64,000 nt of DNA, from contig CAIIXF020000009.1 in the NCBI GenBank assembly GCA_903813345.2, forward strand, positions 25,892,740 to 25,956,739, written 5' to 3'. Source of the stretch: Owenia fusiformis (Eukaryota; Annelida; Polychaeta; Sabellida; Oweniidae). The position numbers and the translations under genes were made by a program. The notes beneath the pieces were generated by a model that had not been told where the DNA came from, made no database searches, and worked only from the letters and a program-made list of their open reading frames with translations. Shown one piece after another: positions 55,001 to 64,000 of this stretch (position 1 is the first letter of the stretch; each line of letters opens with the position of its first letter).

Positions 55001-58000
55001 CCGAAAGTATGCCCCCCCAGGCAGACATATACCAGTGTCATCATAGTATGTGTCATATATCATTTTAAAGCTTATCCAAAGTTACATTGATTTGCCAAGT
55101 ATCATGGTTCAACTCTCAAATGTGAAAAAATTACAGGCATTTCAAAATTTAGTGTTTGGTAAAAATTAAGTTCAATTTTACAACAAATCACTAGTCAATG
55201 TGTCCTCCCGGGCCATCTTAACAGCAGCGATTCTTTTCCGGTCGGAGGGATATTGAGTTGGAAAAAAGAGAACAGTGAGGGTAGAAACTCTAAGGAAACT
55301 CTTCTAAAGTCCCTTACCAGGTTTTAAGAGGGTTCTAAAATTCCACACCCCTATTTGAAGGGCTTTTAAGGTCATATCTGAAAATAATTGCTGCTGTTAA
55401 CATGGCCAAGGGGGGACACATTGACTAGTAATGTGGTGTAAAATTGAACTTTATTTTGACAAAACACTAACTTTTAAAATGACTGTAACATTTCCCCATT
55501 TGGGAGTTAAACCATGATACTTGGCAAATCAATGTAACTTTGGATAATGCATAAAGCTTAACTATCCTATTTGATTCAGCAATTTTTGTTTGTATAATAT
55601 AAGAACAGTTTCTACACAAAACAGCATCAAAACCAGATGCCTAAAACTAGTTCTACCAATTTCTAGAAAATTCTGTGTCTGAAAAGAAGTAAATGCACTC
55701 ATGAAAACAAAATGTGCAACACTCCTCTAACTGAAACAGTAAACACCATGCTCCTGAAAATAAATGTCTGATAATTGTTTTTGACATGAGTAGAAAACAA
55801 CAATAATCAGTGACAGACAGGGTAGAGACATTGCTCTCCAGCGGATCAATCTGAGGATGTGCAAAATACTGAACAAAAATAGCAAAGACACATATCATAC
55901 ACTGTATGCATATAATGTATGTGATGGTAAATATACTTTGTCGAGTTTCTGTTGTATTTTATTCTCCCGTTCTTTTAGCTTTATGTTAAACTCCTCTTCC
56001 ACTTCTTCTTGAATCTATAGAATAAATATGTAAACATGAGGGTCATGCTTTATACAGTGCACCCATACTGTATGTATATGGGAAACTGCTCCCGGGTAAG
56101 AATTGCCTCCCCATGTTAAAGATATGTCTCATCTCCTAAGTTGTATTCTGGCAAAATCATGAAAGACACTTTACTTTAAGGAATCAATTCATGACTATAT
56201 AAATATATGACCTACCTTTTCAGCTTGAGCGTTCATCTGAGCATTGACGCCACCCACAGCCTGCTGCAGTGTAGACATTGCGACTGCAAGTTTTTCTTCC
56301 AAGTTATCAATCTTCTCAAGAGCATCTTTCTGGCTATGTTTTCTAAATAAATTTTTTTTTAATTATACTTAATATTTACCCTTTGCATTCGTTTGACTTC
56401 ACTTCTTAAAAGAGAGCTTCGTCTTCACTCTTTCAAACTAAAATAAACCTGTGAACTCACCGCGCCAATCAGTGTTCGTCGGCCAAATTTGACCGACGTT
56501 CTATATATGGTCATTCCTTCTGACGTCATCGTTGAGCCCGGAATTGACCAATGACATGCGCATATCTTAACACATTAGAACGCATTTGGCGTATGTTTGT
56601 TCAGGCTCGCTGAATGGTGGAAGAAAGGTCAGCGCATAGGTCAGAAGTGATTTATATTATTACCCAAACTGTCACCGGTACCTGTCGTGGGGGCGGGGCT
56701 ACTAAACTGTAATATGGTCTCTACTAGGCAGAGTGTAGTTTAACTAGACTCTGCACGCAGGGTACTTAATATTAATGGTTCACAAAGTTTGAAAATCAAA
56801 CTACACCTGAGATGTTCTGTGATAACACATGATTTTGGGAGGAAAATGAAGCAATATTTTGAGCAGTGTTATCTGCTCAAGTGGATTCACCTTAGATTTT
56901 ATAAATTCCTTATTAACTTATTTCTTGTACATAAATGATTAAGGAGGAAAATGAACCGATGTTTGACTAGTCTATTATTTGCTTAACTCACCTTGATTTA
57001 ATTTCAGCAGTAAGCACTTTTTCCACCTGTTTCCTATGTCCCTCTGTCTGTTGTTCCATCAAACTCAGTGACTCATCCAGCTTGTTCAGGGCATTATTCT
57101 GTTTCTGCTTCTCCAGCTATAATATCAAATGTACCAAAATAAATACCATAATGTATTATTACACTGGATGTTATTTATTGGATGGATTTATTGAGATAAA
57201 GCTTACCAATGATAAAAAAATGGATGTTAGATAGATACTGTTGGTTTTATACTTTTGATGTGTTATGCCATTGACATATCAGAGATAAAAGAAAAAGGTG
57301 AAAACTAATTTAAAAAAAGTCGAAGTTGATTTTTTGTAGTTTTATTTATGTGGAATAAAACTCAGGGTGATCTCAGATCAATTAACTTTTTAATTGACAT
57401 AAAGCAGACTCATTTCAGTTACTCATATGCACAAAATAAGAAAATAAGATTACTGCTTTTAACATAGAACTCACAGAATATAATATTTACCTTATTAATA
57501 TCTTTCATACTTTGCAGTTGATCATCTTGTAGTTTTTTCAGTCCATCCCATCGCTGCTCATTCTGCTCTCTGTGCTCTTTTTCATGACGCAACCGTTCTG
57601 CCTGTTCATTGGCTAATAACTAGAAACACGTCAAAACAATTATTATAAAGGTCATTATAAATTATAAAGTCAAAGATTGCATTAAAATTAGTGAAATATT
57701 AGTAAATAGGATATAATAGCTATCCCGGTATAAAAATACTGGAGCATATACACTGTATAAGTGTTCTCAAATAATTTCCGGCTTGTATGAAACTCAAAGT
57801 GCACTTTACCTTGGCTTTTTCTGATCATAACAAGTGAAAAATTTCATTTTGAGACATCTACAGAACTACAGTAGAATATGTGGAGTTGAACAAAACTCCA
57901 GTTTCCCATTTACTTAATATAAATGAACCTCTGTAAGTGGAACATCTCCACTTACACAGTTTTTTTGGATGTTCAAAGTTGTATTTCATCATATCAATCT

Positions 58001-60071
58001 TTAATTACCTTTTCCATAGTTGAGAATTTGTCCTGTGTTTCTTCTCTAAGTCTGATTTCCTTTGCAAGCAGCTTCTTGCTGACTTCTTCTGCAACCTCTG
58101 CAATCTTACCCTGGAGCTTCTGTCTCTCAATCTCTGCTGCATGCTCACGTTCCCGCTGCACTGCATCCAGGGCATGTATAGCCTCATCTCGTCTACGGTT
58201 CTGTTCTGCTAACTGACCAGCCATGTCACTCAACCTATAAATTGCATTAAACATTGGGAAAATATCATTAATTTGGAAAAAATGAGCATATAGGCCCATT
58301 GATTCAAATTATGGACCCATATTATTTTTGAAAAGGTTCCCAAACTAAATTAATAGGGCCACTATGTCAATTTCTAGGTCTAAATCTTACATCTGAAGGT
58401 CACTTATATCACTGTGAACAATGTATTCAGTGACATCAGTGAATGATTGAATATGTTCTTTATTTTGTCTACCTTGCTTGGACCTGGTTCTCCAACATAC
58501 GCCTGTCTTGTATTTCCTTATCTTGTTTACCTCTCAGCTCAACCAAAACATCACGTAGCTCAGACAGCCTACAATCAACAAGTATATGTTGATTACTGAT
58601 TGTGTATATACATGTAATTTGATTGGATAAGGTTAGATCAAATGATCATTTTGAAACTCAAAGTTCATTTTGAACTCTCAATAAAGGATGCAACAGGCAA
58701 AAACAGCATGTGTGACTTTTTGTCTACTACTTGTCTATAAACCCTTTGCATTTGTTTAACTTAGTTCTTCAGAGAGCTTTTCTACACTCTTACAGAGCTT
58801 GTCATCACGAAAAAAATGATTTTCCATATATCACGACCGGTGATTGTACAAAATGGATGGAGGGGGAGTAGGCGATTTCTGCAAGAAAACTCAACAAATT
58901 TGGAAGATTTATTTTTTCAAGAGAAAATTTACAACTGAATTGCCAAATAAACAGGCACAGTGCATGGCAAAATATTCGCCTATTCATTTGGCAATTCAGT
59001 TCTAAATTTTCTCTTGAAAAAATAAATCTTTCAAATTTGTTGAGTTTTCTTACAGAATCCGCCTACTCCCCCCTCCATCCATTTTGTACGATCACCGGGC
59101 TTGTATATGGCCATTTCTTCTGATGTTATTGTAAGTTGATCCTGTATTATTGACCAACATTTCAACATTATTAGAATGTGTTTCACTCTGCTTGCTGATT
59201 GGTTGATAAAATTTGTATGCAATGGGTTCAAATCAATTCATGACCAGGAATGTGATGGCCGATGACAGTGGGGCAGGGCTGTTAAACTGTAAAACTGCCA
59301 ATACACTGAATGTAGGATTGCCCTATTAGGAGATATACACGTTTCTCTGGTTTAATACAAGGGAAATTGATAACAAGGAATTTGTACGTTTTCATAATTC
59401 AATCTTGAAACATAAAATTAAAAAACAGTCCTTGTTTGATAAAACATGCAAAACACAAGTAGAGTACTAAAAACAAGCAAATTGCAGCCATAAATATTAT
59501 GAATGTAGGAAAAATACATTATAAAACAGTGCTATGGTAATACAGAAGCTATTGTTTTTGCATTGTAAGTTCTTGCATGCAATATATTCGTTCAATGACA
59601 CTCATAAATGATTCATAATTACAAATAATCAAAAATCCAATATCAATTTAGGTGTTCTAGTCTAAAAATAATAGATTTTTCAATTGATAGTCTTAGAGAT
59701 TTTAGGACAATGCAACAATTATGATAAATATTTAAGTTCACTTATACAGGCATATTAGGAAAGGGCTTGTTTCATTAGCATCAAACTTGGAAGAAAGTGG
59801 AGAATGAGTTGAACTTGTAAAATGGAACACCTCTGTAAAGTGGAAAACAAAATACTGTTATTCATTAACTGAACCTGTATGATTAGAACACCTCCAATGT
59901 ACAACACTTCTCTGAGGTTCTTAAGATTACAAGTTTGGTATCTTTATTTGACAAAAATGTTACACATTTTGGACCACCCTGTACGTACCTAGTTTCTACT
60001 TGGTTCCTAAGTTGGGAGTTAGATGTCTCTGCCTGTTGTTGGGTCTCGCCATGTTTTCTCACAGAATGTAG
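36255..60071 (-). CDS. Long coiled-coil protein with alternative C-terminal exons (5' end missing)
   Basis: Twenty shared exons on the minus strand, 5' to 3': 59989-60071, 58473-58568, 58009-58234, 57491-57619, 56992-57116, 56216-56342, 55937-56014, 54720-54800, 54498-54572, 52653-52733, 52443-52517, 50230-50310, 50001-50075, 48833-48898, 48521-48574, 46869-47009, 46537-46656, 45861-46031, 44802-44843 and 43301-43387. Each has AG and GT borders; joined they give 671 codons without a stop, with phases agreeing at every junction. The product is almost wholly alpha-helical, rich in Glu, Lys, Gln and Leu with heptad spacing (RLSDMAGQLAEQNRRRDEA, KKMEQQLKNVNQDVEQ, KKLKDEINKLISIESK). No enzyme domain, signal peptide or membrane segment is seen. 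The protein then ends in one of three ways, described separately. I do not recognise the family; a likeness to FAM81-type coiled-coil proteins near SIRKLAESIQTVKTVLG is weak. A cytoskeletal or scaffold role is inference. Confidence 0.85.
37090..40433. other. Intron/3' region between terminal exons 2 and 3
   Basis: About 3.3 kb without an exon. It contains the tandem array at 38046-38690; the rest is AT-rich and unremarkable. Confidence 0.5.
38046..38690. repeat. Tandem repeat, unit of about 43 bases
   Basis: About 13 degenerate copies built of TGTGTTCCATTAAAGTCAAA and TGTGTTCCAATGGAGATTAA, sometimes with an ATTTAACAGTGACGTTGAAA spacer. Noncoding, within the intron before the longest terminal exon. 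Confidence 0.8.
40434..40701 (-). CDS. Alternative terminal exon 2: short tail
   Basis: The acceptor CCTTACAG precedes 40701. In phase with exon 40982-41163 it reads (R)WLNWKSKWMYLKWNLESK, a Trp/Lys-rich amphipathic start, then a Ser/Asp/Glu-rich part (ENNSVPSPASDDISH and SEPDTSDSESQQADK) and ends SELHKPVW, TAG (40434-40436). 88 residues in all. The start is homologous to that of the exon at 37089, so the two are alternatives for the same donor. Splicing this exon onward from a GT in its stop region (TATG then GTAGGG) would put a TGA at the join, so it must be terminal. Confidence 0.82.
40982..41163 (-). CDS. Shared penultimate exon of the coiled-coil gene (two of three isoforms)
   Basis: A 182-base exon between CTTCTAG and GTTAGTG, phase 0 in, phase 2 out. 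It reads HNEELKHINEDIEKLQDEVE then VRHPRLFVKDPDVLDRDEAE and NKWSIYTAYR. The coiled-coil start is similar to that of the exon at 42638 (WELKEELHDLNKEIEKL), and both accept the phase 0 donor of exon 43301-43387, so the choice between them decides the C-terminus. The AG left at its end joins either G TGG (40701) or A TGG (37089), giving Arg-Trp in both. Confidence 0.85.
41976..42638 (-). CDS. Alternative terminal exon 1: Asp/Asn/Lys-rich tail
   Basis: After the acceptor TTTGTAACAG it reads, in the phase left by exon 43301-43387, RDTSIWELKEELHDLNKE then IEKLGGDQSPRH, and about 190 residues dominated by Asp, Asn, Lys and Pro. It ends GDARSPEW, TAG (41976-41978). 220 residues. The tail has short tandem units: NDEPPNK-like in its first half and DNKKDTDK-like in its second, plus a run of ten Asp. 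Like the 36255 exon it is acidic but of different composition, so the acidic tail seems to have been gained twice or has diverged greatly. Alternative frames over this exon are artefacts of its repeats. Confidence 0.83.
   Translation of the reverse strand, partial: RDTSIWELKEELHDLNKEIEKLGGDQSPRHKTPPSKVQDDNDQPPDKNEDPTHNDTPNKNDEPPNKHDELPNKNDEPPGKTDDAPDENKSTDKPLDDDSDKNKDKPNDPKSDDKKSPHPWDDDDDDDDDDAKDNDKKEDPPKSPSKKDDTNDKKDDPKDNNDKDSNNDEDANNKDTEKDNDKDNKKDTDKDNKKDTDKNNKKDTDKGDDRGPGDARSPEW
43765..44312. repeat. Tandem repeat, unit of about 19 bases
   Basis: About 28 near copies of ATAGGATAACCCATAGATAT, intronic in the coiled-coil gene. The open frames here (Tyr/Leu/Gly/Ile repeats) are by-products of the array. 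Confidence 0.9.
44985..45205. repeat. Palindromic short repeats
   Basis: Repeated AACAGTACTGTACAGCGCTG blocks, each self-complementary in part (AGTACTGTACT, AGCGCTGT). At least seven CAGCGCTGT cores occur. The cluster is intronic. Confidence 0.7.
47780..48100. repeat. Imperfect AT-rich direct repeats
   Basis: Repeated words such as ATAATCATGTACAATACAA and GTACAATGAATCATAATCAT; a block with TTCAATTAAACRTCTACAAT occurs twice (near 47840 and 47960). Intronic and noncoding. Confidence 0.6.
50532..51499. mobile_element. Foldback MITE within the triplicated region
   Basis: Inverted ends CATTCCCCTCCATAAGTTTG and CAAACTTATGGAGGGAGTG, with TA on both sides (50530-50531, 51500-51501). The inverted match runs about 60 bases. 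A second inverted pair inside (GATTCTCGGTTTGGAGAAC) frames two direct copies of a block of about 190 bases. A Tc1/mariner-like type is suggested by the TA flanks. Confidence 0.8.
52910..53900 (-). pseudogene. LINE 3' fragment with microsatellite tail
   Basis: A 188-codon minus-strand frame (53199-53765) matches the C-terminal region of a non-LTR retrotransposon, with RAIAQLRSGTLPLKIETGRY and then CHCDNLTVEDEFHFLLQC, a zinc-binding-like motif. The minus strand then ends in an AATAAA-like stretch and an (ATAAC)n tail (about 53053-53085), typical of a LINE 3' end. No catalytic part remains. It lies between cassette copies B and C in the intron, in the same orientation as the host gene. Confidence 0.75.
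55000..55560. mobile_element. Foldback element fragment
   Basis: Begins ACAGGGTGTCCCGAAAGT. Arms are inverted: CCAAAGTTACATTGATTTGC (about 55078) pairs with GCAAATCAATGTAACTTTGG (about 55525), and GACTAGTCAATGTG-like blocks pair further in. The right outer end seems lost. It disrupts the duplicated unit beyond cassette copy C. Confidence 0.65.
58838..59099. repeat. Inverted repeat, arms of about 115 bases
   Basis: ACCGGTGATTGTACAAAATG and the complement of CATTTTGTACGATCACCGG frame a hairpin in which the match continues through GAGTAGGCG and the CAAGAGAAAATTT blocks to near 58970. Intronic, noncoding. Confidence 0.75.
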
Positions 60072-60483
60072 CTGCAATGGAGAATATATTCAATTATTAT
60101 TTTGACATATAACTGTTTTTTTTTTTCAAAATACTGTTTTTTAAAAAACACTGTTTTTTCAAAATATTCTAAAATCGATTGAATCATATAATATAATCAA
60201 AGTTGAATTTTGAATGTGTAATACAAGTGAAAATCAAGAATTGCAATTCAGGTTTTCGAGAAATGACATCCAAATGATTCACTGCCATTTTAAATTTGTC
60301 ATTCTCATCTTATGTTAGTATAAATACTCCTTCTTGAAAAGCGATATTATTGATCAATAAATCTGTGTGAATAATCAGATCTAAAACACATGACATGGCC
60401 TACATAATATTTGCAAACAAGAAAGCCCATATTAGCAATATTTAGGTATATGCTAACCCAACGCAAACAAGAAAGCATATCTT

Positions 60484-61121
60484 AGTAGCCTGGCCAGAAC
60501 AAGTCATGCCTCTCTATTTTCTCATTAACTTTCTCAATTTTTAATATTTTTTCATGAAATTTTCACAGAATAAACTTTAAAGAATTCCTAACATACAAAT
60601 TTTTTTATATGGTAAATACCTCATTAATTTCATTGTTACAACCTTTTAAAAAATAATGTCATATTCTGTTGATGAGTAATTTTTGTCGCCATTTTTTCTA
60701 AAAAGATACGAAAAATCTAAATTATGTTTTGTCCTAATATGGTCTTCAAATTTGATTGCAGTTTTGATAGGGGATCATTTATCTTTTTTAGTGTTCTAAA
60801 TCCACCCTACTATTTCAAGATCTCATGATCTCAAGCCTCTATACTGCTCGTCCCATAAAAGGCAATACTACTCGCCTATTGTCATACTTGATGGAGATAA
60901 AAGATGCTTTCAAATGGCGACAAAAATGACCCATCAACAGAATATGACATTATTTTTTAAAAGGTTGTAACAATGAAATTAATGAGGCATTTACCATATA
61001 AAAAATTTGTATGTTAGGAATTCCTTAAAGTTTATTCTGTGAAAATTTCATGAAAAAATATTCAAAATTGAGAAAGTTATTGAGAAAATAGAGAGGCATG
61101 ACTTGTTCTGGCCAGGCTACT
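60484..61121. mobile_element. Foldback element, arms of about 230 bases
   Basis: AGTAGCCTGGCCAGAACAAG at the left and its exact complement ending GGCTACT at the right. The arms match nearly perfectly to about 60715 and 60905, with a non-repeated loop of about 190 bases. Noncoding. Confidence 0.8.
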
Positions 61122-61180
61122 AGAGATCAATTTTGGGGGAATCTTTACTTTTGATGTATGCAGGTATTTAGATAATAAAG

Positions 61181-61500
61181 GTGTTTTACTTACATAGTGT
61201 TAAACTTATGGAGGTGTTTATAGCACTATTAATGCATGTAGTTGTTTGGATTATATAGGTGTTTGACTTATAGAGTGTTAAACTTATGGAGGTGTTTATA
61301 GTACTATTAATGCATGTAGTTGTTTGGATTATATAGGTGTTTGACTTAAACAGTATTTAACTTGTGGAGGTGTTCATAGTAATTTTAGTACTGTTTATAG
61401 TAATGCAGGTGTTTGAATCATACAGGTGTTTCACTTTTAGAGTATTTCACTGTGGAGGTCTTTATAGAACTATAATGCATGTAGATGTAAATAGGTGTTT
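61181..61500. repeat. Tandem repeat, unit of 78 bases
   Basis: Two nearly identical 78-base units (61181-61258, 61259-61336) starting GTGTTTGACTTATAGAGTG, then two degenerate ones. Words such as GGAGGTGTTTATAG and TTGGATTATATAGGTG recur within, so the base unit may be shorter. Confidence 0.75.
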
Positions 61501-64000
61501 GATTATTGTGGTTTTTGACTCATTGTGTTGTTTGATTTATTTATGTTTTTATGTTTTTAGGTGTTCTACTTAACAAATGGGTGTTTCACTCATCAAAAAT
61601 GATTGTACTCAGTATATTCAACAGTCTGACTAATGAAGAGGCTCGTCACCGTTCACCTAAAGCACATTTCCATTGAAAGAATTACTACATACTGATGCAT
61701 GATGGTTTCTCCTTTATCATTGTAATACACTGATTATAGCAACAATAATCACTATGGAATAATCGATACACATTCACAATGGAAATAACACAAACACATA
61801 GAGACCAATAAACAAATAAGGAAAATACAATGTGCCACTTTGTTCATTGAAACAATGTAAATAGGCACTAAAAGATACGAATGGGTAAATCTTATATCAT
61901 CTAATATCGGTTAAATCATTGTCTGATCCATGAATGGAACAAACAAAGGTATTGTCTGGAAATCATAATATATCATAGATGCATATTGATGCATAGGTAT
62001 GACCTAACTAATATGAACCAAACTTTTATGCCAGAGCCCCTCTTATCTGCCATTTGCGAGAGGAAACTTTGGAAGGATAAAGACAAAGGGGGCGTGGCTA
62101 TATCGCGATGCACTCCCATACTTTGCAATGTAAAATTAATTATTGAGAATGAAATGAGGTCATGTTATGACATCCTCCATTGTATAGTTATCAAAACATG
62201 AAACTATATCCATATCCAATCCACATTTATGTATTAAGCCTCATTCGAATTTGCTCTACGGCGGCTGTAGCTTCACAAAATTAATATAAAATTGCCATTT
62301 TATATCGAATGTGACTGAGGCATTGTTAGTACATTACCCAATCCACATTTATGTATAAGTTGCTCATTTTGCAAGAAATCTGCTCCAATTGGAGATAAAT
62401 CTGGAAACCATGGTAACAGGTCTAAAATACTTTATAACTGTAATATAACCAAGGTAAAACATCAAATAAACATTACATTTTATGAGACATTCTGATTCAT
62501 GAGATCTGTTTAGTAATCAATATCATGCAATCTTTAAGGGGTAGAGTCAAAACACTACTTTCAATTAAACAATGTAATTGTTTACTTTTGTGAGGTTGGG
62601 GTCAAATCCAGTTTAGCTTTATGACAGCATAGAAATAATCACCTGGTTTTACCAACAAATTAAAGAGAATGTTAGATTTTAGAAAAGGAGGATGAAGCAC
62701 AAATCAAAAACAAAATAAACATTTATTTTTGATGGTGGTTGATCATCTCTGCCTTAAAGGCCCCATGTAGACATTTTGATAACATTGGGTAGGACTAAAT
62801 GAAAAGCCAAAAGTGGTTTAAACTTTCTATAGGGCCTTTAATATTCTACAATTCTTACAGTGAAGGTTTGATTTAGGAGAGATTGATAACTGATTACACA
62901 AAAACAAAATAAATTATATTTTTGATGTTGATTTAATGATCCATCTGACTTATTTCCATTAAGGTTGAGCAAAATGATAATTATTGAAAACGATCCATGT
63001 ACTCTTGACAACACAAAAGCAAGGTTACCAGGTAGACTAGGAACCTATTTACTGATTCTATAAAACATAAGTTAAGAGATGATATGTTGCTTAATAATAG
63101 GCAGAGTAATCGATAGTGTGGTTGTTAATCGTATCATCATATATCTCTGGTGAAACTGTGAATTGAAGCATTAATGTAAAGGAAATAGCGGAACAAAGCA
63201 CCATTGTAAAGTACAACTATAAAACATATTGTATGGGAAATTGAATGGTAAAGTGCATTATGTAAAAGCAAACACCTTTCGATCAAGTTCTTTGGATCTT
63301 AATGATCACGCATGTATATTATATTGCATTTTATGAATAATAGTATGAAAATAAAATATTAGCTATATGGTTCTGTAATGGAAACTACTAATACCCAGGA
63401 AAAGTAATGTCATAATTTCTAACTACATAGTGTATGTGAAGTGCTCTTTCCCTCATCTGGTTTGTAATTTGAGATACAAAGTGGCGATGTGCATCCATTA
63501 AAACAATAGAATATCACAATAGTCTGATAAGATATAGGAAATTGAAGAGTGTATAGACAAAGTTTGTTTTTAGATAAAGTCAAGTTATCCCAAAGGGTAA
63601 ATATGTCTATATAAGTCTCTAAATGCATACCATACAACTGTAGATCTTAGAGTCGAGTATTATGTAAATAAGGTACAATTTGCAAACACATCCAAATAAA
63701 CATAACATAAGTAAGTTTTATATTTGTCAACATAGCGAAATTGCATTATACTGAGCATAAGCAGAATGCAGTTATCAAAAATAAAGAGATAATTCCAAAT
63801 ACTGTAAAAAATAAACATATTTGGTAAAAAGTATGACTCGACAAACAAACACCTCTATAGCAGCCAACCACCCAAACATCTATCAGGATAGCTTTCAAAC
63901 ATCTCCATGGCAATCAGACACTAAAGTAGCTACCAGACACATCTAAGGCAACCAAAAAAAGTATATATTGCAGCAAACAAACATATAAATCAACAAAAAG
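61501..64000. other. Region upstream of the last visible coiled-coil exon, no gene seen
   Basis: About 2.5 kb with no exon that fits the coiled-coil gene and no other gene. It is probably the intron leading to 5' exons beyond the window. Confidence 0.45.

Overview
The window is AT-rich genomic DNA from an animal, almost certainly a marine invertebrate (mollusc, annelid, brachiopod or similar; I cannot place it further). Small exons with GT/AG borders, secreted multidomain proteins, non-LTR retrotransposon pieces and many foldback or MITE-like inserts all point that way. I see no bacterial genes, CRISPR array, rRNA or tRNA.

Left third (1-22.7 kb): a decayed LINE (about 23-2230, minus), then the 3' part of a plus-strand gene for a secreted protein. 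Its exons encode WxxW, EGF-like, Ly6/uPAR (two exons) and CUB (two exons) domains and stop at 22643-22645. Its introns carry most of the mobile DNA: a young LTR retrotransposon (3728-12076, minus) with Gag and protease but no reverse transcriptase or integrase; a MITE dimer (12131-12810); a foldback (13809-14659); a LINE 3' fragment split by a small inverted-repeat element (15275-16340); and a 5.8-kb foldback (16359-22165) with a decayed ORF inside.

Middle (22.7-36.2 kb): three compact genes. One encodes a short acidic secreted protein of unknown role (24654-25133, plus). Convergent with it is a three-exon secreted von Willebrand A domain protein (25294-26284, minus). A single-exon gene matches PERCC1, known from vertebrates (29688-30491, minus). 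The rest is intergenic DNA with small repeats.

Right (36.2-60.1 kb): one large minus-strand coiled-coil gene. Twenty small exons from 60071 down to 43301 keep one open frame (671 codons). They include a two-exon, 52-residue cassette present three times through a recent tandem duplication. The transcript can then end in three phase-compatible ways: an Asp/Asn/Lys-rich exon (41976-42638), or a shared exon (40982-41163) joined either to a short terminal exon (40434-40701) or to a very acidic terminal exon (36255-37089). The 5' end lies beyond 60.1 kb, probably outside the window. The remaining 4 kb hold repeats only.

The strongest observations are the alternative acidic tails and triplicated cassette of the coiled-coil gene, the invertebrate PERCC1 homologue, the WxxW-EGF-LU-CUB architecture, and the Gag-protease-only LTR element.
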